62,967 nt of DNA. It comes from Desulfobacteraceae bacterium (lineage in GTDB: Bacteria; Desulfobacterota; Desulfobacteria; Desulfobacterales; SG8-13). Below, piece after piece: positions 44,915 through 54,137 of this stretch. The stretch covers positions 1-62,967 of the forward strand of contig JARFQH010000087.1 in assembly GCA_029287875.1 (NCBI GenBank), in the 5' to 3' direction. The notes beneath the pieces were generated by a model. It saw nothing but the letters and a program-made list of their open reading frames with translations, ran no database searches and was not told where the DNA came from. Position 1 is the first letter of the stretch; every line of letters begins with the position of its first letter. Made by a program: the position numbers and the translations under genes.

Positions 44915-46092
44915 TGCTTTTCGAATTCGGCACGGCGAACCGCATCATCTTTGGTGCCGGTGCGATCGAACGCGTGGGACGGCTGGCTGCAGATCTGGGG
45001 CGACGCGCCTTGGTGGTCACCGGCCGCTCACCCGAGCGTGCCGATGCGCTCGTGCAACAGTTGAAAAAACACGATGTCCTCGTCGGTCGTTTCAGCGTAA
45101 CCGGCGAACCGACATTGGGGCTGTTGACGGAAGGATTGTCTCAGGCGCGAGCTCATGGTGCCGATGTGGTCATCGGTTTTGGTGGCGGCAGTGTCATCGA
45201 TACCGGCAAGGCTTTGGCCGCGCTGGTTAACAATCCCGGTGACATAATGGACTATCTGGAAGTCATCGGTCGGGGCCGGCCGCTGACGAATGTTCCGGCG
45301 CCTTGTATCGCCGTTCCGACCACGGCTGGCACCGGGGCCGAGGTCACCTGCAACGCTGTTTTGAAATCGACCGAACACGACGTAAAGGTCAGCCTGCGCA
45401 GCCCGATGATGTTCCCGCGTTTTGCGGTCGTCGACCCTGAGGTGACGCTGTCGCTGCCACCGCCAGTTACGGCCGCCACAGGCATGGACGCCCTGACCCA
45501 GCTCATCGAAGCCTTCGTGTCGAAGAGATCGAATCCCCTGACCGACAGTTTGTGCCGCGGTGGAATCAAAAGGGTCGCCCGCTCTTTGAGAACAGTCTAT
45601 TTTCAGCCGGACGACGCGGAAGCCCGCAGCGACATGTCCCTGGCCAGCTTGTTCAGCGGCCTGGCGCTGGCCAATGCCGGGCTCGGTGCGGTTCACGGCA
45701 TAGCCGGACCGCTGGGCGGTCTGTGCGACGCACCCCACGGTGCGATTTGTGCAAAACTACTGCCGACCGTCGTGAAGGCCAACGTGCAGGCCCTGCAGAT
45801 TCGAGAGCCGACTTCGGCGGCCCTGGTCCGGTACCAAGAGGTATTTCGTTGGTTGACCGGCTCCCGGACCGCAACCGCAACCGACGGCATCGAATGGCTC
45901 CATCAATTGGTCAGGGATTTGCAGATCCCACCACTTAGCGATTACGGGTTGCAGCCAAGTGACACGGCGAGATTGGTGCCTCAGGCTCAGAAGGCCAGCA
46001 GCATGCAGACCAACCCGGTTTCTCTGACCGCCGCGGAACTGGCGGAGATTTTGTCCGAGGCCATCACAGCGAGGGGTTTGGTACGAAAATAG
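44914..46092 (+). CDS. Iron-containing alcohol dehydrogenase
   Basis: A 392-residue group III metal-dependent alcohol dehydrogenase. The NAD-binding GFGGGSVIDTGKALAAL and the TTAGTGAEVT motif are clear; metal ligands are expected at the Asp of ATGMDALTQLIEAF and the histidines of AVHGIAG and DAPHGAIC. Translationally coupled to glpK, so it probably acts on a glycerol-derived compound such as 1,3-propanediol, dihydroxyacetone or an aldehyde; the true substrate is unknown. Confidence 0.88.
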   Translation: MLFEFGTANRIIFGAGAIERVGRLAADLGRRALVVTGRSPERADALVQQLKKHDVLVGRFSVTGEPTLGLLTEGLSQARAHGADVVIGFGGGSVIDTGKALAALVNNPGDIMDYLEVIGRGRPLTNVPAPCIAVPTTAGTGAEVTCNAVLKSTEHDVKVSLRSPMMFPRFAVVDPEVTLSLPPPVTAATGMDALTQLIEAFVSKRSNPLTDSLCRGGIKRVARSLRTVYFQPDDAEARSDMSLASLFSGLALANAGLGAVHGIAGPLGGLCDAPHGAICAKLLPTVVKANVQALQIREPTSAALVRYQEVFRWLTGSRTATATDGIEWLHQLVRDLQIPPLSDYGLQPSDTARLVPQAQKASSMQTNPVSLTAAELAEILSEAITARGLVRK

Positions 46093-46483
46093 AATCAGAG
46101 CCGCAAATAGAAACTTGAAACTTGAAACTCGAAAAGCGGAAACAGTGGTGGTTTAAGGGCCATGAGCGTTTAATCGATAAAATCGATGATGCCCTTTAAC
46201 TGACCAAACTGACTTAGCCGACTCAATCCCGCCGCGTCGGGACTAAACCGGCTCAACGGACTCAACTGACACAACCGAAAAAGGTTTGCACCTCCGCCCG
46301 GATGAACGGTTTCGAAAGACGGCTTAAACTCGCCGCTAACGGGCTCAGACAGTCAGCCGCTGTTCGCAACCGCTCATCCGGGCTCCGGCGCGTCATTTTC
46401 ATGCACCGTGGCGGCCCAAAGGACGCGTCATTTTGTTAACGTTATTGAGATCACGATCCTAAAAAATGCAGAAGGGAAACAAG
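46093..46483. other. Intergenic region after the glycerol operon
   Basis: About 390 bases with no convincing gene. It contains a possible hairpin, ttaagggc.../...gccctttaa with inner atcgat pairs (46153-46199), that could end the glpK transcript. It also has a run of repetitive 'ctgac/gactcaa' words, and a direct repeat gcgtcatttt at 46390-46399 and 46425-46434. The segment 46396-46424 matches 6148-6176 at 25 of 29 positions. Confidence 0.45.
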
Positions 46484-48265
46484 ATGCCGAGCGCGAACCC
46501 GGTGACCACTTTCGACGAATACCAGCTCAGGGCTCGCGGGCGCCTTTCAACTGCCCGGGAAACCATCAAAGTTTACCGGGACATGGCCGGCGCGGCCCCC
46601 CATTGGAATCCGGCGCATGTTCTGCAAGCGGAATGCCGGGCGGCGATCGACCTGCTCGACAAAATGACGGAGAGATTGGACCGCAAGCTGGTCGTCACCC
46701 TGATCGGACCCAGTGGGGCCGGCAAATCGACCCTCTTGAACGCCCTGTCCGGTGACGACAGGCTCTCGCGGGCCGGCGACGACCGGCCGACGACCAAAGA
46801 AGTGGTTGTTTTTTGCCGGTCTCGATCCGATGCCGACCTTCTGCTCTCAGGCCTCACACCCGATACGGTTTCCGTGGCCCAGCGTCCGGGCGCCGCCGGG
46901 CTTGAGCACGTCATTCTGGTGGACACCCCCGACATGGACAGCACGGAAAGCGAAAAGTTCCACCCGGTCCTGGAGAAAACCCTTGGGCTGACAGATGTGC
47001 TGGTGTGCGTGTTGAACGCCGAGAACCCGAAACGCCGCGACACGATCGTTTTCCTGAAGCGTTTCGTCGACCTCTTCCCCGGCAGTGCGCTTTACGTGGT
47101 CTTGAACCGCTGCGATCGCCTTCCGGAAGACGAATTGAAGGCCACCATTTTGCCGGATCTCCGAAACCACCTCGAGGCTTCATGGCAAAGAGAGGTCGAC
47201 CACATTTTCTGCATCAGCGCCCGCAGCCACCTCAATGACCCCCGCTGGCCCGAGGATGAAAAACCGTTCCACGACTTCGACCAGTACCCGCAGCTACGGG
47301 ACCTGATTTATGGAACCCTGAGCCGGGGCGGTCGCTTCGTCAATACCCGCGTGGAGCGAGCCGATCACTTGGTGGAGTTGGTCCGGCGGTCTGTCCGCTC
47401 AAATGTTGCGGAGGTGAAGGACCGGCTGATCGGCGTGCGCAGGGATGTTCTCGTGCTGGAGCAAAAGGCGACGACGGCTGCAACGGCCGCCTTTAAAGAG
47501 AGCGGCACGCAGATGATGACCGGCGTTCAGGCCATGTTCTATCAGAATCTCGCCGGGCGGTGGTGGGGTCCGGTCGGATGGCTGGTGGCCCTCTGGGCCC
47601 GGTTTCTCATGGCCGGTGCCGGGGTGGTGGCCACGCTGCGTTTCGGCAACCCGGTGCTTCAACTCTGGGGGCTCGTCTCCTCTCTGGTGCGCTACCGTAA
47701 AACCCGTAGCGCGGTCGAAGAGGCCGCTACCGGTGGAGAAATGGCGCCGGTGATGCTTAAGTACCGCTTCACGCTCCAGCAGGCCTGGCCGGATATTGCC
47801 GATAAATTGATTGCCCTGGGATTCAACGGCGGGGTACGGGACGCCGCCGCCGTTCTGCCGGACGAAAAGGCGCTGCAACAGCACCTGTCGGCTTCATGGA
47901 AATCCAAAATGGAGGCGGTGATGGAGCAAAGGGCTGCTTCCGTGTCGGGCTTTTTTTTGCAGCTGGTCTTCAACCTTCCGACCCTTGCGGTCATGGGACT
48001 CTTTGCCTTTCAGAGCGTTAAGAGTTTTCTTTTTCAGTCGACCCTTTCATCCGGATACTTTCTGCATGCGGCGGTCAGTGTCCTGATGGTGTGGTTGCTC
48101 TCCTTTGTTCTATTTCAAGTCATCGTGCGGTTCGCCAGCGGTCGGAATCTGCTCGACAGGACCTTCAGGCGGTTGGTCGACGGGGTCGACCCCGACGGCA
48201 GTGAACTGCTGAGTCGCTCGATCGTGACAGAAATCGACGCCGTTCTGAGGTTGAATGACGTGTAG
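46484..48265 (+). CDS. Membrane-associated GTPase (Era/dynamin-like)
   Basis: A 593-residue protein with an N-terminal GTPase domain: G1 IGPSGAGKST (75-83), G3 DTPDMDST and G4 NRCD are visible. Helical regions follow, then about three hydrophobic segments (WWGPVGWLVALWARFLM, FFLQLVFNLPTLAVMGLF, LHAAVSVLMVWLLSFVLF). This resembles bacterial dynamin-like or YcjX/DUF3482-type membrane GTPases, but I cannot name the family. The ATG at 46484 has AGAAGGG seven bases upstream. It is a single gene transcribed toward mazEF. Confidence 0.72.
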   Translation: MPSANPVTTFDEYQLRARGRLSTARETIKVYRDMAGAAPHWNPAHVLQAECRAAIDLLDKMTERLDRKLVVTLIGPSGAGKSTLLNALSGDDRLSRAGDDRPTTKEVVVFCRSRSDADLLLSGLTPDTVSVAQRPGAAGLEHVILVDTPDMDSTESEKFHPVLEKTLGLTDVLVCVLNAENPKRRDTIVFLKRFVDLFPGSALYVVLNRCDRLPEDELKATILPDLRNHLEASWQREVDHIFCISARSHLNDPRWPEDEKPFHDFDQYPQLRDLIYGTLSRGGRFVNTRVERADHLVELVRRSVRSNVAEVKDRLIGVRRDVLVLEQKATTAATAAFKESGTQMMTGVQAMFYQNLAGRWWGPVGWLVALWARFLMAGAGVVATLRFGNPVLQLWGLVSSLVRYRKTRSAVEEAATGGEMAPVMLKYRFTLQQAWPDIADKLIALGFNGGVRDAAAVLPDEKALQQHLSASWKSKMEAVMEQRAASVSGFFLQLVFNLPTLAVMGLFAFQSVKSFLFQSTLSSGYFLHAAVSVLMVWLLSFVLFQVIVRFASGRNLLDRTFRRLVDGVDPDGSELLSRSIVTEIDAVLRLNDV

Positions 48266-48385
48266 TGTCGCCGTCGGATCAGCGAATATAAAAAAAGAGA
48301 AAAGAGTACACCTCTGCAGAGACAGTGGCCCAACTGACGAAAAAGCGGCGCAATCTCCCGGCGGTGTCGACCTTGTTTGTTTTCC

Positions 48386-48414
48386 TTGACACCCTTAATT
48401 CATGTAATTACAAT
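48386..48414 (+). promoter_or_regulatory. Promoter and palindrome of mazEF
   Basis: TTGACA at 48386-48391 and TACAAT at 48409-48414 are separated by 17 bases, a near-ideal sigma-70 promoter. The perfect 10-bp palindrome tgtaattaca (48403-48412) overlaps the -10 box, which is where a MazE-type antitoxin would bind to repress its own operon. Confidence 0.72.
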
Positions 48415-48445
48415 GTGACCACAATAAACCTTTAGGAGACCATCC

Positions 48446-48700
48446 ATGAGAGCGCGCATCGTAAAAATCGGTAATTCCCAAGGAATACGCATCCCAAAGC
48501 CGCTCCTTGAACAGCTTGAAATTAAGGAGGATGTCGATATCGAAGTTGAAAACAACCAAATCATCATACGGCCGGTTTCAAAACCAAGATTTGGATGGGA
48601 AGAGCTATTCAGAGAAATGGCCAAAAATGACGATGATGCTCTCATCGATGGCGAGTCATCCATTAATAATACCTGGGATGAAACAGAATGGCAGTGGTAG
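48446..48700 (+). CDS. mazE: MazE-type (AbrB/SpoVT) antitoxin
   Basis: An 84-residue swapped-hairpin AbrB-family protein: MRARIVKIGNSQGIRIPKPL is the classic DNA-binding N-terminus. The acidic C-terminus (DDDALIDGESS...DETEW) would wrap the toxin. TAGGAG precedes the ATG. It overlaps mazF by 13 bases. Confidence 0.9.
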   Translation: MRARIVKIGNSQGIRIPKPLLEQLEIKEDVDIEVENNQIIIRPVSKPRFGWEELFREMAKNDDDALIDGESSINNTWDETEWQW

Positions 48701-49017
48701 CCCAACGTTTTGACGTCTTTCTGGTTAATTTAGATCCTACGATGGGCTCGGAAATTAAGAAAACGAGACCTTGCCTGATCATATCACCTGATGAAATGAA
48801 CCGGCATATCCGGACTGTTATTGTTGCTCCGATGACAACTGCAGGAAAAAACTATCCCACTCGGATTTCTTGCACATTTCAAAATAAAAAGGGGCAGATC
48901 GTATTGGATCAAATCCGCACGATTGACAAGGCGCGATTCATCAAAAAGCTCGGTTCAATCGATGCTCAAGTTCAGGTTGAAGTGATTTCCACGCTTCAGA
49001 GGTTGTTTGCTTTTTAA
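48688..49017 (+). CDS. mazF: MazF-type endoribonuclease toxin
   Basis: A 109-residue PemK/MazF toxin that cleaves mRNA. The family landmarks FDVFLVNLDPTMGSEIKKTRPCLIIS, APMTT and LDQIRTIDKARF are present; the catalytic arginine is the one in DQIRTID. Its start lies inside mazE, giving the coupled low-level expression typical of these pairs. The locus is AT-richer than its surroundings, consistent with mobility. Confidence 0.92.
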   Translation: MAVVAQRFDVFLVNLDPTMGSEIKKTRPCLIISPDEMNRHIRTVIVAPMTTAGKNYPTRISCTFQNKKGQIVLDQIRTIDKARFIKKLGSIDAQVQVEVISTLQRLFAF

Positions 49018-49141
49018 TCGCATCATCGGCACCCTTCTTTGTTTTCCGATTGAATTGCAGCAAAAGGGCCGCTCATTGACGCATCTTGACAAGTAGTCGT
49101 CGGTCGGCACTTCCTTCATACAGGTCCATCGGATCAGTGCA

Positions 49142-50341
49142 TTACTCGAGCCGGTAGCCCGCAGCCAGCAGGGCGGTTTCGATCTCCTTGAGGTGTGTCG
49201 GTCCCCGGGTTTCGAGTTCCAGTTCGACATGGGTCACGTAAAGGGGAATGCCCCTGACATTGCGGTCGTGATAGATGTGCAGCACGTTGGCTTTCAGATC
49301 TGCGACCAGCACCAGGAGCCGGGCCAAAGCGCCCGGAACGTCCGCCATCCGGACCCGGATGCGCATTACCCGGCCGCTCTTGATGAGGCCCTGGCTGATG
49401 ATCCGGCCCAGGAGCGGGCTGTCGACATTGCCGCCGCTAATCACCAGAACGGTCTTTCCTCCTTGGGGAACCCCCACGGCACCGTTCATTACCGCCGCCA
49501 GGGGTGCCGCTCCAGCACCTTCGGCCAGAATCTTTTCCCGTTCCAGCAACAGCAGTATGGCGGCCGCGATTTGTTCCTCTTCGACCAGTACCACCTCGTC
49601 GACGCATTCCTGGATGATGTCGAATGTCAGTTGGCCCACTTTTCTGACGCTGATGCCGTCGGCGATGGACGATCTTCCGTCGACTTGGGTGATGCGGCCT
49701 TTCATGATCGCATCATAGGTCGAAGGACAGCCCGCTGTCTGGACCCCGATGACTTGCGTATCGGGGGCCATTGCCCTGGCTACCGCAGCGATGCCGGATA
49801 TCAGGCCGCCGCCGCCCACCGGTACCACGACGACGTCAGGATTCGGCATATCGTCGAAAATTTCGAGACCCACGGTTCCCTGCCCGGTAATGACGTCCGC
49901 GTCATCAAAGGGGTGGATAAAAAGACGGCCTTCAAGAGAAAGACGCTGCGCTTCGTCAAGGCACTCGCCGATACTCTGTCCGGAGATGACCACTTGTCCT
50001 CCGTACATGAGGGTGGCCTCTTCCTTCGAGATGGACACCCACTCGGGCATGACGATGGTTGCCGGTATTCCGAGTTGCCTGGCCGCCAGGGCCACTCCCT
50101 GGGCATGATTGCCGGCAGAAGCCGCCACAACCCCCCCGGGACCGATCTTATCCATGCATTTGAGCAGTTTGAACGTGGCTCCGCGAATTTTGAACGATCC
50201 GGTCTTCTGCAAGTTCTCGAGTTTGAGGTAAATCTCCCCGCCGAACATGCGGCTGAGGGCCGGCGAATTGACCAGGGGAGTCTTGAGGATTTTGTCTTCG
50301 ATCAGGGCCGCTGCCTGCCGGAACTGCTCGATGGGCATCAT
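49142..50341 (-). CDS. ilvA: Threonine ammonia-lyase with C-terminal ACT domain
   Basis: A 399-residue PLP enzyme that deaminates threonine (or serine) to 2-oxobutyrate (or pyruvate). The PLP lysine is K51 in KTGSFKIRGA, and the phosphate loop is VPVGGGGLISG. The last ~80 residues form a single ACT domain (VRMADVPGALARLLVL), as in the ~400-residue catabolic type rather than the 510-residue biosynthetic IlvA. The symbol is a family label; tdcB could equally apply. Divergent from the TIGR00300 gene, with which it forms an amino-acid catabolic neighbourhood. Confidence 0.9.
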   Translation of the reverse strand: MMPIEQFRQAAALIEDKILKTPLVNSPALSRMFGGEIYLKLENLQKTGSFKIRGATFKLLKCMDKIGPGGVVAASAGNHAQGVALAARQLGIPATIVMPEWVSISKEEATLMYGGQVVISGQSIGECLDEAQRLSLEGRLFIHPFDDADVITGQGTVGLEIFDDMPNPDVVVVPVGGGGLISGIAAVARAMAPDTQVIGVQTAGCPSTYDAIMKGRITQVDGRSSIADGISVRKVGQLTFDIIQECVDEVVLVEEEQIAAAILLLLEREKILAEGAGAAPLAAVMNGAVGVPQGGKTVLVISGGNVDSPLLGRIISQGLIKSGRVMRIRVRMADVPGALARLLVLVADLKANVLHIYHDRNVRGIPLYVTHVELELETRGPTHLKEIETALLAAGYRLE

Positions 50342-50596
50342 GCTCCATTCCTTTTTTAGGGGGGGACGCTGCTGTGATTTTACCTCGAAAAAGAGGCGAC
50401 TCTGAAACGATTGACGTGAAACTGCCCGAAACGGCGTCCGATTTACGAGACCCCGGTGTGACTGAGAGAAGGTCCCGCGAAATCGTGGGCTTGATCATCC
50501 GGAACGAATGGTCTAATAATGAAAAATTGATGCCGCTACCAGCGGTATCTTGTCGGCCCCCCTTTTTTACAACAACCGAAACCACGGAGGCATGTT

Positions 50597-51691
50597 ATGG
50601 CATTTGTTCTTCCTTCCTACAAGTCGCCGGATCTGGAGCCTTTCAAGAGGTCACCCACCGTGGTTTTCAAACCGGTGGCGACTACCGGCGTGGCACCTGA
50701 TGATTATCATGCCACCTCGGTTTATCCGGAATACTTCCACCTTCAGCCTGCGGAGTGGCGCCTTCTGGAAGAGTCGCGCATGGACTGCGTCGTGGTTCGC
50801 ATGGAAGACGACCGGCTGCAGGTGACGGAATTCAGGAACCTCAAACCCGGGGACCAGGTTGCCTGCGGCCGACGGGAAAACGGTGAAGACGGTATTTACG
50901 TCCACACCGAAGCCTTCGAGTTTCCACCACACGTCAAGGAGAAGTTCGCTTTCCGCTCGCACTTGACCCGTGAGACCTCTTTTTCTATCGATTACGACGA
51001 ACTCTACGATCTTCTCGGACACGAGCGCGAGCACGGGTTCATCCTGTGGGTTCTGGGCCCCGCCGTCGTCTTCGATCACGATTCGCGCCAGGCATTCGGC
51101 AAGCTGATCGATAACGGATTCGTGCACGGGTTAATGGCCGGAAACGCTCTGGCCACTCACGACCTGGAAGGGACCCTGTTCGGAACGGCCCTGGGGCAGG
51201 AACTCTACGCGAAGCGGACATTGGCTCTGGGGCATTACCGGCACCTGGACGCGCTCAACAAAATCCGCGGTATCGGTTCGATCGAAACCGCCGTTGCAAA
51301 AGGCGCCATCAAAGACGGGGTCATGCACGCCGTGATCCGGAAAAAGATTCCGTACGTGCTGGCAGGCTCCATTCGCGACGACGGCCCCATGCCCGAGGTG
51401 ATCGCCGATGTCTACCGGGCCCAAGACCGGATGCGGAATTTGACCCGCAAGGCCACTACCATTGTCTGCCTGGCGACCCAACTGCACTCCATTGCCACCG
51501 GCAACATGACGCCTTCCTACACGGTGGCGGGCGGCGTGGTCCGGCCGGTCTACTTTTATACGGTGGACATGTCCGAGTTTGCGGTCAGCAAGCTGGCCGA
51601 CCGGGGTTCGCTGACGGCCCGTTCGATTCTGACCAACGTCCAAGATTTCGTGGTGACCGTCGAACGGGGCCTCAGCAAGCGCTGCGCCTGA
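50597..51691 (+). CDS. TIGR00300-family protein (ornithine cyclodeaminase type)
   Basis: A 364-residue protein of the TIGR00300 (LOR/SDH-like) family. Members in methanogens and the C-terminal half of cyanobacterial AgrE/ArgZ convert ornithine to proline and ammonia. Diagnostic stretches are ILWVLGPAVVFDHDSRQAF, VHGLMAGNALATHDLEGTLFG and YVLAGSIRDDGPMPEV, followed by LATQLHSIATGNMTPSY. GGAGG is six bases before the ATG. An arginine deiminase/dihydrolase-family gene, the counterpart of the other AgrE half, lies 6.3 kb downstream at 57984. Confidence 0.78.
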   Translation: MAFVLPSYKSPDLEPFKRSPTVVFKPVATTGVAPDDYHATSVYPEYFHLQPAEWRLLEESRMDCVVVRMEDDRLQVTEFRNLKPGDQVACGRRENGEDGIYVHTEAFEFPPHVKEKFAFRSHLTRETSFSIDYDELYDLLGHEREHGFILWVLGPAVVFDHDSRQAFGKLIDNGFVHGLMAGNALATHDLEGTLFGTALGQELYAKRTLALGHYRHLDALNKIRGIGSIETAVAKGAIKDGVMHAVIRKKIPYVLAGSIRDDGPMPEVIADVYRAQDRMRNLTRKATTIVCLATQLHSIATGNMTPSYTVAGGVVRPVYFYTVDMSEFAVSKLADRGSLTARSILTNVQDFVVTVERGLSKRCA

Positions 51692-51697
51692 AGCCTG

Positions 51698-52633
51698 TTA
51701 CTTAACGATCTGCGTTCCCGCCTTGCCCCGCATGGCCGCTTCAATGTCTACGATGGAGCAGATCACAGCCCGTTTGCTCCGGTTCTCGACGAACTGCATG
51801 GCAGCCTCGATCTTGGGCCCCATCGAACCGGCCGGAAATTGCCCTTGCCGAAGATACTCTCGGGCTTCTGCCGTCGTCATTACCGGCAAGAGTTCCTGGC
51901 CGGGCTGCCCGTAGTTGAGCATCGCTCCGTTTTCGTCGGTAGCGATAATAAAGACGTCCACCCTCGCCTCCTCGGCGAGCCTGACGCTGGCCAGGTCCTT
52001 GTCGATGACTGCATCCACACCGCAGAAAGTGCGCCCTTCGCGTATCACCGGAATGCCGCCGCCGCCGCAGCAGATGACGATGAAGTCAAGCTCGATCAGC
52101 CGGACGATTTCCCGCTTCTCGACGATGGTCACGGGGCGGGGGGATGTCACCACCCGTCGCCAGCCTTTGGCCGTTAACCGCGTCTGATAAGGTGCTCGGT
52201 TTGCACGGGTCCGGGTCAGAATCGGGCCGATGGGCTTGCTGGGGTCACGGAAGGCGGGATCGTTTTCGTCCACGACCACATAGCTGATGAGGCTCACAAT
52301 TGGTTTGGCGTGAATTCCAAGTTCCATCAGCTGGCTGTCCAGTGTGGACTCGATCATGTAACCGATCTGCCCCTGAGTCTGGGCCACCAGGATCTCCAGC
52401 GGCAGCTGCGGCACCTTCTTGCAGCTTTCCTGCTGGAGTAACAGGTTACCCACCTGGGGACCGTTGCCGTGGGTGATGATAATCCGGTGTTCGTGCGAGA
52501 GCCGGGCGATCTGCCGGATCGGCACCTTGAGGTTCTCGAACTGTTCCTCGATGGTGCCTTTCTGCCCCTTGCGGATCAGGGCGTTGCCGCCCAGCGCCAC
52601 CAATAAAATCGGTTTTGGATTGGGTGTCTTCAT
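51698..52633 (-). CDS. arcC: Carbamate kinase
   Basis: A 311-residue amino-acid-kinase-fold enzyme that makes ATP from carbamoyl phosphate. LLVALGGNALIRKGQKGT, IITHGNGPQVGNLLLQQE and the C-terminal FPAGSMGPKIEAAMQFVEN are signature segments. It is convergent with the TIGR00300 gene (7 bases between stops) and follows the P-loop gene below with a 13-base gap, so those two form an operon. No ornithine carbamoyltransferase is in the window. Confidence 0.93.
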   Translation of the reverse strand: MKTPNPKPILLVALGGNALIRKGQKGTIEEQFENLKVPIRQIARLSHEHRIIITHGNGPQVGNLLLQQESCKKVPQLPLEILVAQTQGQIGYMIESTLDSQLMELGIHAKPIVSLISYVVVDENDPAFRDPSKPIGPILTRTRANRAPYQTRLTAKGWRRVVTSPRPVTIVEKREIVRLIELDFIVICCGGGGIPVIREGRTFCGVDAVIDKDLASVRLAEEARVDVFIIATDENGAMLNYGQPGQELLPVMTTAEAREYLRQGQFPAGSMGPKIEAAMQFVENRSKRAVICSIVDIEAAMRGKAGTQIVK

Positions 52634-52646
52634 GGCGGCCTTGCGG

Positions 52647-53972
52647 CTACTGCATGGGTCTCTGCAGTTTCTCCATCAGGACTTCTTCAAGTGTTGGCGA
52701 GCCGTGGTCATGATATTCGTAGCGCACTCGCAGGTTCGGTTTTTCGATGTTGAGGATGCGGGGCAGATGGATCGGCGTGGCAAACAGCACCAAGTCGCAG
52801 TCGGCATTGGCGATGGTTTGCTCCAGGTCTCGGATCTGAGCGGGGCCGTATCCCATGGCCGGCAACACCTTGCCCATGTGGGGATACTTGGTATATGTGG
52901 CGATGATGGAACCCACTGCATACGGGCGGGGATCGATGATTTCGGCTGCACGGTGCTGCCCGGCAGCGATCAGGCCGGCACCAAAGGGCATCTCGCCGTG
53001 GGTTAACGTGGGGCCGTCCTCCACCACCAGCACCCTTTTCCCGCTGATTCGTTCCGGCTGGCTTACCAGGACCGACGACTCGGCCAACACGGTCTTCGCT
53101 TTGGAGGCATAGCGGTCAATGTTACCGCGGACCTGCTCCACCTTCTCGGGGGGTGCGGTGTCCACCTGGTTGATCACGGCAATGTCGGCCATCAGCATGT
53201 TGGTTTCCCCCGGGTAATACAGCCGTTCGTGACCGGCGCGGTGGGGGTCGAAGAGCACGATGTGCACATCCGGGAAATAGAACGGTGTGTCGTTATTGCC
53301 GCCGTCCCAGACGATGACGTCGGCTTCGGTTTCCGCTGCTTTGAGGATTTTGCCGTAGTCGATTCCGGCATATACCACAATGTCCTGGTCTACCAGTGGC
53401 TCGTACTCTTCCCGCTCTTCGATGGTGCAGTGGTGGGTATCGAAGTCCGCGTAACTGGAAAACCGCTGAACCTCCTGTAGCCGAAGGTCACCGTAGGGCA
53501 TGGGGTGTCGAACCGCTACGACCCGGCGTCCGCGGGCTTTCATGATTTCGCAGACCTTGCGCGTGGTCTGCGACTTGCCGCAGCCGGTGCGCACGGCGCA
53601 GACGGCGACCACCGGCTTGGAAGCCCGCAGCATGGTGTAGGTGGCGCCGATCAGAGTGAAATCCGCACCACCGGCCATGACGACGGAGGCCTTGTGCATG
53701 ACCTCCGTATGAGGCACGTCACTGTAGGAGAAGGCGACCAGGTCGGCCCTATGCTGTTGGATAAGTTCGCGCAACTGCTCCTCGGGAAAAATGGGGATGC
53801 CGGTCGGGTACATCTTTCCGGCTAGTTCGGGTGGGTAGCGGCGGTCTTCGATATCGGGGATCTGGGTGGCCGTGAAAGCGATGACCGCATAGCGGGGATT
53901 GTCCTTGAAATAGACGTTGAAATTGTGAAAATCCCGTCCGGCGGCCCCCATGATAATGACTTTTTCTATCAT
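52647..53972 (-). CDS. Cyclic 2,3-diphosphoglycerate synthetase-like P-loop protein
   Basis: A 441-residue protein of the family usually annotated as cyclic 2,3-diphosphoglycerate synthetase or as a GTPase. The P-loop is VRTGCGKSQT (~128-136), the N-terminal domain IMGAAGRDFHNFNVYF is Rossmann-like, and VIWDGGNNDTPFY and MLMADIAVINQVD are conserved. In bacteria without known cDPG its role is uncertain; operon linkage to carbamate kinase suggests carbamoyl or amino-acid metabolism. The ATG at 53972 lies 165 bases from the lytic transglycosylase gene. Confidence 0.75.
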   Translation of the reverse strand: MIEKVIIMGAAGRDFHNFNVYFKDNPRYAVIAFTATQIPDIEDRRYPPELAGKMYPTGIPIFPEEQLRELIQQHRADLVAFSYSDVPHTEVMHKASVVMAGGADFTLIGATYTMLRASKPVVAVCAVRTGCGKSQTTRKVCEIMKARGRRVVAVRHPMPYGDLRLQEVQRFSSYADFDTHHCTIEEREEYEPLVDQDIVVYAGIDYGKILKAAETEADVIVWDGGNNDTPFYFPDVHIVLFDPHRAGHERLYYPGETNMLMADIAVINQVDTAPPEKVEQVRGNIDRYASKAKTVLAESSVLVSQPERISGKRVLVVEDGPTLTHGEMPFGAGLIAAGQHRAAEIIDPRPYAVGSIIATYTKYPHMGKVLPAMGYGPAQIRDLEQTIANADCDLVLFATPIHLPRILNIEKPNLRVRYEYHDHGSPTLEEVLMEKLQRPMQ

Positions 53973-54137
53973 TTGATATCTCCATTACGCGATGAACGGC
54001 ATCGAAAGATACGATCGTCGACCGCCAATCGACACCGGGGCGACGAGCGGTGCGATCGTTTGGAACCCCCCTCGCCGAATCATGGGGCATGCAGGTCTTT
54101 CTGAACTCTGCTGATCTCTGCCCGGATCGTTACGGTT

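Noticed and set aside
49193..50359. A 388-codon frame opposite threonine ammonia-lyase
   Set aside because: Antisense shadow of a clearly conserved enzyme; His/Asp-rich composition typical of such shadows.
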